Counted from the first letter of the stretch, positions 21,030-33,067 are shown. The stretch: 64,000 bases of DNA from Aradus depressus (GCA_963662175.1 OY759225.1:4103107-4167106); one strand, 5' to 3'. The notes: generated from the sequence alone by a model not told the origin. Translations and numbers: made by a program.

Positions 21030-21260
21030 GGCCGGTAGCTCAGTGGTATGCGTGCTTGTTGTATGCGAGCTCGGGTTCGAAACCCGGCCGAGGCTCTTAG
21101 GTTTTTTTTATCTTGGAAGTGAAAAAAACAATGAGCACGCCGTCCTTTGGATAGAACGATAGATTAAGCTATATTTCCGAGCCTGTACGATGTCAGGTAC
21201 TCGTTAAAAACCCCCTAACCTAGGTGAATAAATCATTGAGGGAAGGCAAAATTTAGGATA
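21030..21260 (+). repeat. SINE, 3'-truncated copy
   Basis: The head is GGCCGGTAGCTCAGTGGTAT with B-box GGTTCGAAACC, and the body runs to CAAAATTTAGGA. The last ~100 bp of the family are absent. Confidence 0.88.
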
Positions 21261-21396
21261 ATTATATCTAATATTTATAATATATTATATATATTCTTTA
21301 AGGGATTGATCGTTTGAAATGAAGAAAGATAGAATAGAGTTGAAAAATATCATAAAAAACAATATGGGGCCTATACTGTAAGTATTTATCATAAAA

Positions 21397-21815
21397 AAAA
21401 AAAAATGTAAAAATAAATACTTTATTGTACATTGTGGTCATATTTAAAAAACAATTTTTTTTCTCAATTTGGCTTTGATACAATTTAGTTACTAGCTTAA
21501 GAAAAAATAAAAAAAACTGTATGATTATGTATGACTGCAATCTTAATTACAAGAAAACTGTCAGCAAGTGTATGTTTGTACAGCCCTTATGTATAAATCC
21601 ATTGATGAAAAAAATGTAAAAATAAGTAATTTACTGTACATTCTGGTAATATTTAATTAAAAACCAATTTTTTTTCTGTTTTAATTAATTGGCTCTGATA
21701 CAATTTAGTAATTAGCTTAAGAAAAAAGAAAAAAACCTGTATGTTTGTGCAGCCCTTTTGTATAAATCCATTGTATTTCTGTACATTTGTATTTAAAGTA
21801 AATAAATATATATAT
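21397..21815. repeat. 209-bp tandem duplication
   Basis: Two diverged copies offset by 209 bp share ATGTAAAAATAA, TGTACATT.TGGT.ATATTT and TGATACAATTTAGT...TAGCTTAAGAAAAAA. Each is bordered by GTATGTTTGTRCAGCCCTT and TATAAATCCATTG. It lies downstream of the gene's stop codon. Confidence 0.8.
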
Positions 21816-22009
21816 TTATATACTGAGATGTTTAATTTTTGAACAAATAGTTACTAAAGATAAAAATTTTTTTTTTTTTTTTTAAACGGTATTTAATGTG
21901 TTTTTTTAAACCTTTTTTTCCTTTTCATTTGAAAAATAATAATTTCAAATTGAAGTCCACTTTTTTATTTCACTAAAATTCTAGGTTAGATACTTCGTTC
22001 TCTGAATTT

Positions 22010-22590
22010 AAGGCCACACCCCGACTCAAACGTAACCCTCTAAATCCGATTCCAGACCTGGAACCGGATTCACGATTCAAGACCCGGTTCCAAGTCTAGA
22101 ATGATGCATGGACCTAGGTCCGGGTCTGGAACCCTCAAAGAGAGAAAACAAAAGGTAAGGATCCACCAAATAGAGAGATCGAAAGATTAGAGGGAGTAGC
22201 TTCAAATTCAGAGATCGAAGGACCCAAATAGAACAGAAACAGATGGTAAGAGTCCATCGAATAAATCAATTCATTAGCTTAGAGGGAGAGCGGAAACATA
22301 CGTGTGAGCCTGGATGTTGCATCAAATTCAGAGGTCGAAGGACTCTTAAAAGAGCAAAAACAGATGGTAAGAGTCCATCGAATAAATCAATTCATTAGCT
22401 TAGAGGGAGAGCGGAAACTTAAGTGTGACTCGAAGGTAAGGGTCCAAGAAATAAGGAGATGGAAAGTTTGGAGAGAGAGAGCACCCGGTTCCACAGTTCC
22501 AGATCCGGAACCGGGTATTTCGGGTATCAGTCAGTTCTGGAGAAAACGGGACCGAAATTCTCGACAACCCTGGTTTAAAGTCTAATATTT
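22010..22590. repeat. GGAACC-rich repeat with 121-bp tandem units
   Basis: Two units 121 bp apart share CAGATGGTAAGAGTCCATCG and TTAGAGGGAGAGCGGAAAC. They are bracketed by clusters of near-palindromic motifs (GGAACCGG, CCCGGTTCCA, CCGGAACCGGGT). The short ORF over it is repetitive and not a gene. Confidence 0.7.
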
Positions 22591-22670
22591 TTTGATTAGA
22601 TCTAGCGAAAATGATTGAGTGAGAACTATAGAATATAGGTGAACCTTGTGGCAGGGATTTAGTATATTTT

Positions 22671-22740
22671 CTGAAAAACTCTAATGCAGTAATGTTGCAG
22701 AAATATTCATTGCATCATCAGTTACTAGAGTTTTTCGTAA
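22671..22740 (-). ncRNA. Closed stem with decayed hammerhead-like core (candidate)
   Basis: The outer arms AAAAACTCTA and TAGAGTTTTT pair perfectly. On the minus strand the interior reads CTGATGA, T, then a short stem-like segment and GCAACATT where GAAACATT would be expected. The layout fits a closed-helix hammerhead, but the GAAA box is mutated. Confidence 0.3.
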
Positions 22741-22844
22741 TTTCGCGAATTTCGTAAATATAGGTTAAGTTGTTTTATCCGTGAAACTCAAACTAACAAC
22801 GTGAAGTCGAATTTTATGTAAATACATAATATAAATAATTGAGA

Positions 22845-23192
22845 TTAGGTTATGTTTTATGACTCATGACCGGGCTTTAACTACGAGGTTATATCCCTTA
22901 TCAGAGCGCTCTTTCGTCACTCTGGTGGACATGAGCCCGACTCTACTGTGGGAGTCCTAAATTTTGCCTACCCTAAATTTTTATTCACCTAGGGCAGGGG
23001 TCTTTAACGAGTACCTGACATCGTACAGGCTCGGGACCATCTCTTAACTTCCCATCCGAAGGACGGCGTGCTTAAGTTTATTTTACCTCCCAGATAAGAT
23101 AAATTAAGAGCCTCGGTCGGGTTTCGAACCCACGTTCTTGAGCTTTGAGCTCAGAAGACAAGCAAGCATACCACTGAGCTACCGGCGCCCTC
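22845..23192 (-). repeat. SINE, full length
   Basis: The complete family layout is read on the minus strand, from GAGGGCGCCGGTAGCTCAGT to the tail AAAACATAACCTAAT. No convincing target duplication was found. Confidence 0.92.
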
Positions 23193-23454
23193 TTGGTCTG
23201 TATGTTGTTACCATATTTTCTACTGGTAACCAAAAGTAGCGACTATTGAAAATTATGTGTTCATTTAAAAAAATCAATTGTAAATTTAGGTTATAAGGTA
23301 TATTTCTGTGATATTTATTTGTAAGATGATCTTTTTATTTGTATTATTTTTTTGGAAATAAGAAATTTTTATACCGAGGTTTTTTCTTCCTATCTTTTTA
23401 TACCAAGTATATTGTAAAGTGTATTATATTAAAAAAAAAAGAAATATTCAATAT

Positions 23455-23792
23455 TAGGTTTTATGACTCATGCCCGGGCTTTAACTACGAGGTCATATCG
23501 CCTACTACCAGAGCGCTCTTTCGTCACTCTGGTGGACATGAGCCCGACTCTACTGTGGGAGTCCTAAATTTTGCCTACCCTAATTTTTTATTCATCTAGG
23601 GTAGGGGTCTTTAACGAGTACCTGACATCGTACAGGCTCGGGACCATCGCTTAACGTCCCATCCGAAGGACGGCGTGCTTAAGTTTATTTTACCTCCCAG
23701 ATAAAATAAACTAAGGGCCTCGGTCGGGCTACGAACCCACGACCTTGAGCTCAGAAGTCAAGCACGCATACCACTGAGCTACCGGCGCCCTC
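23455..23792 (-). repeat. SINE, full length with 13-bp TSD
   Basis: A 338-bp full-length copy. AAATATTCAATAT occurs at 23,442-23,454 and 23,793-23,805, a perfect target duplication. It lies 262 bp downstream of another full-length minus-strand copy. Confidence 0.95.
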
Positions 23793-23930
23793 AAATATTC
23801 AATATAACTTACTTGTTTCATTGATTGATTATAACCTATAACCTATTCTGCCTGATATTAATATATATCTTAAAAATAAAACTCACTAAGACCTATTTTT
23901 TTATTTTTTCTTGTAGAGTCTTGTACAGAC

Positions 23931-25643
23931 GATTATGCAAAAGCAAACCTACTGTGTAAATAGCGATGGAGAGCTCCTCACTAACAATGTAGACATTCTC
24001 GCTGAATGGAGAGAATATTTTTCAAATCTCCTCAACAACGAAGGAACAGTTGAGAACGCAGAGGAAGTGGCAAATTCACCAAGGCCGGAATCCGATCTGG
24101 AGCCTCCTGATGAGGACGAGATCATTGACGCCATAGAAAAGCTAAAAAACCACAGGGCACCTGGTCCAGATGGACTCCCTGCTGAGCTTTTTAAATACGG
24201 TGGAAGTGAGCTCATTAAAGTACTCCAGGACCTCGTACTCTCCATTTGGACCGAAGAAGAGCTGCCAGACTCTTGGAGCACCTCAGTGATTTGTCCCATA
24301 CACAAAAAAGGAGACAAACTCCTCTGCTGCAATTACAGAGGGATATCTCTCCTAAACTGCGCGTACAAGGTCCTCTCGAACATCCTTTTCCAACGACTTC
24401 AGCCTCACACGGAGAACATAATTGGTCTTTACCAGTGCGGTTTTAGGAAAGCTAAATCTACAACAGACCAGATATTCTCCCTCCGAACGATTCTCGAAAG
24501 AGGTAGAGAGTTCAACCAGAGATCCCACCACCTATTCGTTGACTTCAAGGCTGCCTACGACAGCGTTAATCGTGAAGAACTTTATAGGGCAATGAGGGAC
24601 CTTGATATACCTGAGAAACTTCTTAGACTGGTCAGGCTTAAGATGAGGGAGGTAAGATGTATGGTACAGGTCAATGGAGAGAGATCAGAGGAGTTTAAAT
24701 CAGGGAAAGGTCTGAGGCAAGGAGATGCTCTAGCCTGCCTCCTTTTCAACATAGCTCTCGAGAAGTGCATCAGGGAATCAGGGATATAAGTGGGCGGAAC
24801 CATCTTTAACAGGCTTGTACAGATTCTCGCCTATGTGGACGACATTGACATAGTGGGCCGCTCTGAAAGGGCAGTCAGTGACGCATTTAGGGCTTTAATG
24901 GGCCCTGCAGGAAGAATGGGTCTTGAGGTGAACACAACTAAAACCAAATACATGGTCACTGGAGAAGTGCCTACCCAAGGTGAGACCCTTGAAATAGGTC
25001 CCCACAAATTTGAGAAGGTCGCAGAATTTACGTACTTGGGCTCCATAGTTACACAAGACAATGTTAACGAAACTGAGATAAGGAAAATAATCTTTGCGGC
25101 AAACAAGTGTTACTATGGTCTCAGCAAGCACTTCAGAAGCAACCACATATCCAGGCAGACTAAAGTCGTTCTATATAAGACCCTTATCCGCCCAGTTCTT
25201 CTGTATGGCTCAGAAACTTGGACAACTTCGAAAATGAGCGGTGTTCGAAAGGAAGATTCTGCGCAGAATATTTGGAGGAGTGCAAGTAGGCCATGCATGG
25301 CGCAGACGCACCAACCAGGAGCTCTACGAACTCTATAGAGAACCAGATGTTCTGCAAGTCATGAAGATTGGGCGGTTAAGATGGGCGGGACATATCGCCA
25401 GGATGGAAGCTGAGGAAATGCCGAAGAAGCTGCTAATGGAGCCCATTCATGGAGTAAGACGGCAAGGAAGACCTAAGCTGAGATGGGCAGATGGTGTGGC
25501 AGAAGATGCCCGAAACATCTTCCGCACCAGGAACTGGATGGCAGCCGCACAGGATCGGGACAATTGGCGGCTGTTGGTGGAGGAGGCCAGGACCCGTCAC
25601 CGGGTTGTAGCGCCACGATAGAATAGAATAGAATAGAATAGAG
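23931..25643 (+). mobile_element. RTE-like LINE fragment ending in (AATAG)n
   Basis: The RT-bearing 3' part of a non-LTR element. The 5' endonuclease region is missing. The element ends in about four GAATA units (25,618-25,642) instead of poly-A, a feature of RTE-type elements. The flanks at 23,888-23,930 and 25,644-25,685 are near-identical (AAGACCTATTTTTT... to ...GAGTCTTGTACAGAC), an unusually long target duplication of about 42 bp. The downstream copy runs into a truncated SINE. Confidence 0.88.
23935..25621 (+). pseudogene. RTE-like reverse transcriptase, broken
   Basis: RT motifs in order: ELFKYGG, CNYRGISLLNCAYKVLSNIL, GFRKAKSTTDQIFSLRTILE, FVDFKAAYDSVNRE, GLRQGDALACLLFNIALEK, and the catalytic box as AYVDDIDIVG (YVDD rather than YADD). 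The tail has GRPKLRWADGVAEDARN and RDNWR. An in-frame TAA interrupts at 24,787-24,789, just before the YVDD region, and a frameshift near 25,240-25,290 moves the C-terminus to another frame (ERKILRRIFGG). Confidence 0.9.
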
Positions 25644-25678
25644 AAGACCTATTTTTTAATTTTTCTTGTAGAGTCTTG

Positions 25679-25790
25679 TACAGACTAAGGACCATCGCTT
25701 AACGTCCCATTCGAAGGACGGCGTGCTTAAGTTTATTTTACCTCCCAGATAAAATAAACTAAGCATACCACTGAGCTACCGGCGCACTCT
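25679..25790 (-). repeat. SINE with internal deletion
   Basis: The mid-body is joined directly to the tRNA-like head (GTGCGCCGGTAGCTCAGTGG), with the B-box region deleted. It abuts the RTE-like insertion, whose target site lies at this SINE's truncated edge. Confidence 0.8.
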
Positions 25791-25892
25791 ATAAATCATT
25801 TGTTAAGTTATAAAAACTGACTTTTGAAAATGTTTTTGTTGCAGGGGTCAAATTGATATCGCTTCGAGTTAACAATAATAATAATAACCGTG

Positions 25893-26151
25893 AGAGCACC
25901 GGTAGCTCTGGATTGCGGGTTCGAAACCCGGCCGAGGCTCATCAGTTTTTTTTATCTGGGAGGTGGAAAAACCTTGTGCACGCCGTCCAAGAATGGGACG
26001 TCAAAGGCCCCCTACTCAAGGTGAATAGTCTTAGGTAGGCGAAATTAAGGGCTCCCAGAGTGGAATCGGGCTCATGTCCACCAGAGTGACAAAAGAGGGC
26101 TCGGGTAGTTGGCGATATGACCTTGTAGTTAAAGCCCGGGCATGAGTTACA
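25893..26151 (+). repeat. SINE, internally deleted
   Basis: Part of the A-box (CCGGTAGCTC), then the B-box GGTTCGAAACCCGGCCGAGG, and a body to GCCCGGGCATGAGTTAC. Confidence 0.85.
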
Positions 26152-26216
26152 ATAAATATCTAAAAACTTAGTAGATAACTGTGCAATGGATAGTGAGTTC
26201 AAACTCCTCTTGGGAT

Positions 26217-26411
26217 TTGAGCACGCCGTCCTTCGGAGGGTACGTTAAGTGTTAGTCCAGAGTCTGTATGATGTCAGGTTCTTGTTACAGATAAGTAAAC
26301 CTGAGTTTACTTATCTTTAAAATTTAGGACTCCCTGTGTAGAGTCAGGCTCTTGTCTACGAATTGAATCGATGATATGACCTCGTAGTTAAAGCCCGGGC
26401 ATGAGTCACAA
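26217..26411 (+). repeat. SINE 3' two-thirds
   Basis: It has the body segments GCACGCCGTCCTTCGGAGGG to GCCCGGGCATGAGTCAC without a head. It lies 65 bp after the preceding SINE in the same orientation. Confidence 0.82.
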
Positions 26412-26715
26412 TAACAAACAACAGACGTGTCTGTGGTTAGTCCAGGAAACTGGGTCAGCCGATGCCAGGCGGTGAATAACCGAGACATGTTCTTTCCGGT
26501 CTCGTCAGAATTTTTCCAGAAATGTGTATACAAATACGAGTGAATGAAGAAATTATTATTATAAAATATTATAATTATATTATAACTTATAATTATAAGT
26601 TCTCTATTTCTGAAAAAAAAGTCAAATTGAAGATTGTAGCTCGATTTTTTTTTCTTTTCGATTCGCTCCTAATGTGTCGACCCTTTGACTGGTCTGATTT
26701 CCTCGTCTAAGGAGT

Positions 26716-27273
26716 CAGGGGCGTAGCCAGGATTTTGAGCAGGGGGGGGGGCAAAGTTAGGCTACAGGGGTAGGCGCTGCAGAGTTTTTGTTATTAATTT
26801 GGGAGACTCGGACCCCTAGAAGCTCCCCCTGAGGTAACTACTGACTGTAATACTTAAGCTGACTTTACATGAGCAGCAGAAATGCAAAGCGCAGCAACAG
26901 CAAATGCACGCTGTGGTTTCTGTGGTTTTAGAATTAAATGACTCATATCCAATAGCTTGCATTTGCTGCTACTGCGCTTTGCATTTTTACTGCGCATGTA
27001 AAATCAGCTTTAAGAGTATAAATTATAACATAAATGAAGATTTTGAGCAAGGAAATGAAATGAATCCATATATATTTAAATAAATGTAATATGACTTGTT
27101 TATGTAACAGCTGATTGCTGATTTAGGAATCAGACGCACGGGAAATTTGAAGATCCTATTGGTAACTTGCAAGCAATCCATTTTTTATAAAAACGATTTT
27201 TTTAGTTTATTTAATTTTTATCTTGGTTTCTTGCTCTGGCCAGGAGGGGGGCACGTTTCTGGCTAAGCCCCTG
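26716..27273. mobile_element. hAT-like nonautonomous element, 8-bp TSD
   Basis: The left end is CAGGGGCGTAGCCAGGATTT and the right end is TGGCTAAGCCCCTG. The flanks are TAAGGAGT (26,708-26,715) and AAAGGAGT (27,274-27,281), matching at 7 of 8 positions, as expected for hAT elements. The interior includes an inverted pair (GCGCAGCAACAGCAAATGCA and GCATTTGCTGCTACTGCGC). No transposase is encoded. Confidence 0.87.
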
Positions 27274-27348
27274 AAAGGAGTTTCTCTCTTCCTTAAATCT
27301 AATTTTTCAATTGACATTTGTGATTAACACACTTTCATGGCATTTCTG

Positions 27349-27521
27349 TCTCAGTAACTTAATGGTATGTGTGCTTGCTTACTGAGCTAAGCTAAGCTAA
27401 GCACGTCGTCCTTTGGCGATGGTCCTGAGCCTGTGCGATGTCAGGTACACGTTCCTTAGGTGAATAAAAAAAACGAAAGAGGGCTCTAGTAGTAGGTGAT
27501 AGTTAAAGCCCAAGTCACAAC
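27349..27521 (+). repeat. SINE, highly degenerate
   Basis: Remnants of the head (TCAGTAACTTAATGGTATGT), a small GCTAA tandem and the body ends (GATGTCAGGTAC, TAGTAGGTGATAGTTAAAGC). Confidence 0.72.
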
Positions 27522-28195
27522 AACTAAGCACAACATTTTACAGAACCCCATTAAGGACAATATTTATTAATTTTCAGTCAAATAGGTCAAAGGAAAAGGG
27601 GATATAGGGAGGGATTTAACACAAAAACTAGAATAACTTCCGATGTAGCTCCCTGTGGTACACACAGTATGCCCTGCTTGATCGTAAGAGGCGACTGAAA
27701 GGGAACGGGGCCTAGGGCGATGAAGGAAGAACGATACTCAGTTTTGGGCGGTCTTCCAGAGCTCAGGGGTAAGGACCTCCTTACTCAAGACCGTTGTGCG
27801 AGGTGAAGAGCCTCATCCGTCTCGAGGTGGCCCTATCAAAAACACAACGGATCTAGAGGAGTAAACCTCGACAAAAATCCCTCAGGGGAAAGCATCATAT
27901 GCTTTAGGGTTCGGCGACCCCATGGACCCCGAGCTGCGCATAGGGGGCGTTAATACAGCGCATTAGGGGGGATTGGCTCCCCCATGGTCCCTAGCCAGGT
28001 AGTCCCTGCCTTAATAGGGGGTTAAGGAAGTGCCAACGGCTGTGTTTTCTTTTCAACATAGACGGAGGAGCGTCTTGCAGACATGCGTCTGACCCAAAAT
28101 GGGCGGCATTGTCCGCAGCGTCTGTACCCTGTGGGTCGGCTGTTCTTTTTAGTCTCTAGGCTGCAGACCCAAAAAACTGCCACTTTACTTTCAAT

Positions 28196-29733
28196 ATGGA
28201 TAGTGAAAATATTCATGCCTCGGATGCATCAGACGGTGGAGCTGCACCTGATGTAATTGGACCACAGCATGCGCGATGGAACATCAACCGGTACCTACAG
28301 AAACAAGGAAACTCAAAGAAGAGGGCAAATGCCCTCGGACAGAGAACATGTTTACCGGAAACGACAGGAGTGGGTCTTCGTTTACTACGTTGCCATACAC
28401 TCCTCAGTCACCTCCGTACAAGAGAATGAAAAGACCAAGAAGATAATATGAAAGATTACCTAAACCAGATTTAGGATGTAAGAATGATACATTTGTCAAG
28501 CATTATATTATTAATAGAATAGAAGAGAGTGAAAGTTTTACTAATGTTTCTCCCTTCCGAATTTGTAAGTTAATTTCCCAAGTCATAGGAGAACCAGCAG
28601 AAATTAGGAAAATTTCTGGTCGGTTGAACGTAGAAGTTAAAACTGCATTGCAGTCTGAGAAAATTAAAACTTTGAAAATCTTAGGGGACTTTGCAGTTGA
28701 AGTGACTGATAATAAGCTGTTAAACACTTCTCAGGGAATAATAACCAATAGGGATTTCCTGATGTGCACCAACGAGGAGTTGGTTGATGAACTACAGAGT
28801 CAAGGCGTACTTGAAGCTCGTAGGATTATGAAGAAAGAGTCTGGGATAGAAATCCCGACACCGTCTGTTATATTGACTTTCGATCAACCTGTACCCCCGG
28901 AGGCTATAACGGCAGCTTTCTATAAGTTAAAAGTTAGAAGATACATTCCGTCGCCCATGAGGTGCTTCAACTGCCACAGATTTGGCCACACAGCCAAACG
29001 TTGTGGAAAAGCCGAAGCATTGTGTGCTTGCAGAAGAACTCTTCATGGAGACTCAGCATGTAAAGACCCACCTAAGTGTATAAACTGTGGAGGGACTCAC
29101 AACGCCCGTTGGCCACGCTGCCCAGAACTTCTAATTGAAAAGGAAATACAAAAAGTTAAAATAAAACATAGCATCACTTGCCTTGCGGCAAAAAATATTG
29201 TGAAGGACAAATCGTATACGTCGTCTACTTTATCCTATGCTACGGTAGCCCAAAAAACCAGGAAATCTCAATGCGATTCAGAGACCCAGACTGACCAGAC
29301 AGGGACTGACTTCAAGTTCCACCTTACCCCTGTCCTTAGGCCATTGGTAACTAAGGATGGGACCATACAGCCATCTCCCACCCTGGGGCACCATGCTGCC
29401 CCATCAGAGACTCCCAAGGGAGAGTCGGCACACACAACATTCATGAATCGATCTTCGTTGGATGAACAAGATTCTTCTAAGAAAGGTTCACCAAGCCTGT
29501 CATCGGCAAACACTAGGGAGACGTCTGAGACTCCGGTCCTCCCCTCCTCAAATGTGGCTCTGGAACTCCTCTCTCCATTATCGGTGCAGAATGAGGCACC
29601 AATGGACTGCAGGGATACTCAAGAAGCAGGCAACAGAGTCCTTCAAGAAAAACATTTTGTTACAGTAACGCGGAAAAAACGGGGCAGACCCCGTAAGGAA
29701 AACCATGTAATACCCCGGGATGACTCCAAATGA
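28196..29733 (+). pseudogene. LINE ORF1 (gag-like, zinc knuckles), broken
   Basis: It probably begins at ATG 28,196 (MDSENIHASDASDGG), then shifts frame near 28,300. A TAA at 28,444-28,446 interrupts, and the long open part runs from about 28,447 to 29,733. The zinc knuckle CFNCHRFGHTAKRC (CX2CX4HX4C) is followed by CKDPPKCINCGGTHNARWP. This region binds element RNA in related LINEs. The N-terminal half is Pro/Ser-rich, and the C-terminus ends in basic KKRGRPRK. Confidence 0.88.
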
Positions 29734-32700
29734 TGACAATGAAGTCCTCTTGCAGTGGAATATGAGAGGCTTTAGAGCGCAAAAAGACGAATTGAGATTT
29801 TTGGCCGGCAAATATAATCCTTTTGCCATCTGCCTGCAGGAGACGCATCTTCGTCCAGGCCACGCTGTCACTTTTAATGGTTACAGCTCTTTCGGACGTG
29901 AAGTGCAGCCAGAACCAAACGGCAAAGCTCATGGAGGTGTAATGATACTTCTCAGGAACAATATCCCTGCCACCAGATACGGTTAAATACTGACATTCAA
30001 GCTGTGGCAGTGAGAATTGTAGCACCGTTTAGAGCCACAATCTGTAACATCTATCTTCCAGATAATACTTGGAACGAAGACCAGCTTACGGATCTAATAG
30101 CGCATCTGCCCCAGCCAGTTATTAGTTGGCGATTTTAATTGTCATAATATTTGGTGGGGATCAGTAGCAACAAGTAGCAAGGGGCACCAGTTAGAAGATG
30201 TAATCAGCAACTCAAGACTGATATTATTAAATACAGACTAAAAAACTCACTTTTGCACACGTTTTAGATCTTTCAGTGCAATAGATCTCAGCTTCGCTTC
30301 ACCCTCCATAGCAGCAGGGTTGGAATGGCGCGCACTCCCCGAACCTCACAATGATCACTTCCCCGTCGTTATTGAGGCCAACTATAGGAGAGTACCGTGC
30401 AAAGTTACTGCGAGATGGAACACAAAAAAAGCAAACTGGCGACAATACGCTGATGTTTTTCAGGACATCGTGGTCTCTGGAGATCCGAATAAGGATGTAG
30501 AGAAGCTGACGTCCAGTATAATCGAGGCTGCTTCAAAGGCCATCCCTAGGAAAGGTGGACTGGTGCGAACAAATCCAGTCCCCTGGTGGACTCAATAATG
30601 CAATGACGCTAATAGGGCAAAAAAACAGGCTTTTAATAGATTTAAAAGATTTCCGACTTTAGAAAATATGGTAATATTTAAACGCTTGAGGGCCAAAGAG
30701 CGCAGATTAAAGAAAAACGCCAAGCGCGAATCTTGGCATAATTATATTTCCACCATAAATACGAACACAACGGCCTCTGAGGTGTGGAATAAAGTGAAAG
30801 CCATATCAGGCAGGTACAAACCCCCTCAAACACCTATTCTTATTTCCGATGGACGAATATATTCTGAGCCTATTGAAGTTGCTAATCTCCTTGCCGATCA
30901 ATATGCTCAAGTGTCTAGCAACGCCTCTTATTCCGTGGAATTCCAGCAGCTCAAGCGCTTAGAAAAAAGTCACCCTTTGGATTTCGTGACTCTTGAGCAG
31001 CAGGTATATAATATCCCCTTCACTTACTTGGAAATGGATCGAGTTCTACACAAAGTCAAAGAAGGTGCTCCTGGCATTGATAACATCTCTTTCGCAATGA
31101 TCTGTAATCTCCCTATAACCAAGAAGATGGAACTTTTACAACTGTATAATACGATTTGGAGTACTGGAACCTACCCAAACAGCTGGCGAGAAGCCATAAT
31201 CATCCCATTGCTAAAGGAAGGTAAAAAGTCAAATGAATCGACGAGTTACCGTCCAGTCTCTCTTACCTGCTGCCTCAGTAAAGTCCTGGAGGGCATGGTG
31301 AACCAGAGGCTGGTTTGGTATTTGGAACGAAACAATCTCATAAGTCAGTACCAAGCGGGGTTTCGTAGGAACTATTCAACCATAGATCAGCTAGCGTATT
31401 TAGAAGATATTGTTTAAAATTGCTTCACCAATAGAAACCACGCCATAGGAGTTTTTTTTGACATAGAAAAAGCATATGATAAAACATGGAGATATGGCAC
31501 ATTAAAAAAACTACACAATTGGGGACTAAGAGGTCACCTCCCTAATTACATACACAGTTTTCTTCAGGATAGAACTTTTGGGGTAAGAGTTAGTGACGTA
31601 CTGTCTGAACCTCATGTACAAGAGACCGGTATCCCCCAAGGCTCTGTACTCAGCGTGACGCTGTTCGCAGTAGCCATAAATAACATAGCCGACGGGCTTC
31701 CACCACATGTACATAAAATGTTATATGTAGACGATCTAGCTATAATTCAGACAGGAAAAGATTTGATGCAAATAGGAACCTCTTTGCAAAGATGTATAGA
31801 TGTCGTTTCGGATGCAGCAGAATACAGTGGTTTCACATTTTCACATCACAAGATGAGTTGTTTGCACTTTTGTCGATTGAGAAAAGAACATGAGGAGCCG
31901 ACATTGTACTTGAGAGGAGCTCCTGTGGAATTTAAAAGGAACATCAAGTTCCTGGGACTAGAAGTGGATCAAAAGCTCACCTGGCAGAACCACATTGACA
32001 CATTAGTCAGGAACGCGAAGAGGACATTGAACGTTGTCAAAGCTATGTCTAGCTTCCATTGGGGCGCCGACCAAGCTATTCTATTAAAAGTTCTGTGCGC
32101 CCTGGTGAGATCTAAGTTTGATTACGCCAGTGTCGTCTATTCCTCCGCAAGGAAGTCCAGGCTGAAGGCACTGGATAGAGTTTTCAATATGGGAATACGT
32201 TTCGCGACCGGAGCATTCCGGACCACCCCAATCGTCTGTTTGTACAGAGAAGCAGGTTTGCAGCCATTGCGGTATCGCCGCGAGCAGCTCGTTCTTAGGT
32301 ACGGAATATCGACGCGGGCAAAGCCAAATCATTTTCTCCACCATGTTTTTCGGAACAATCCGTTGCAGCGACAATATGAATGGACGAAGACAAGAACACG
32401 CCCATTCGCAATTAGGGAGGAGTTGAGGGAAACCTTGGATGGAGATGAAGAAGAGGTGCTTCCCTTTCAGGTTCCCCGAACTCCGCCGTGGACTCTGAAA
32501 ACACCAAAAGTTTATTTAGAGCTTGTGAAATGGGGTAAGATGGATACTGATCCAAAGATATTTAAAAAATTATTTGCCGAGGCTATACGAAAATTTTTCT
32601 ATTATAAGTTAATATACACAGACGGCTCCAAAACAGGAGATGGGGTAGGATGTGCCTGGTACTCGGACGGCTTTTCGAGCTCTTGGCCCCTGCCTTCAAC

Positions 32701-33067
32701 TGCCAGTATATTTACAGCTGAGCTCTTAGCAGTGAAAAATGCTTTAGAATATTGTCTAGGCGATGAAGGACGGAAATATGTCATATGCTCCGATTCCCAG
32801 AGTGTGATATTTGCCATTAACGATACGTTTTCTGATGATCCCCTGGTTCGAGCTTCCCTGGAGCTTCTCCACCAACTTCATGTTGGGGGGAAAGTTATCG
32901 TGTTTTCCTGGATTCCCAGCCACATCAGTATTTTTGGTAATGAGGAAGCAGACAGAGCAGCCAAAGCAGCAGCAGCAGCAACAAGGTGCCACCAACGAGT
33001 CCCTGTACGACCGCGATGCGCTGACAAACCTACGAGAAGCTGCAGATATACCTGCGAACCTCTTTGA
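29720..33067 (+). pseudogene. LINE ORF2 (endonuclease-RT-RNase H), broken
   Basis: The ATG at 29,720 overlaps the end of ORF1 by 14 bp. Endonuclease: LLQWNMRGFRAQKDELRF, CLQETHL, GDFNCHN, PHNDHFPVVI. RT: SYRPVSLTCCLSKVLEG, AGFRRNYSTIDQLA, FFDIEKAYDKTW, GIPQGSVLS, catalytic LYVDDLAII. RNase H: IYTDGSKTGDG, FTAELLAVKNAL, SDSQSVIFAI, FSWIPSHISIFGNEEADRAA. Lesions: TAA at 29,984, frame changes near 29,987 and 30,120, TAA at 30,239, 30,596 and 31,415. Not part of a cellular gene. Confidence 0.92.

Larger units (their letters stand above)
20367..21830 (+). other. Probable 3' UTR region with repeats
   Basis: Starting after the stop, it contains a minus-strand SINE (20,755-20,903), a plus-strand SINE (21,030-21,260) and a 209-bp tandem duplication. 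A possible poly-A signal AATAAA lies at 21,801-21,806. Transcript evidence is needed to place the 3' end. Confidence 0.45.
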
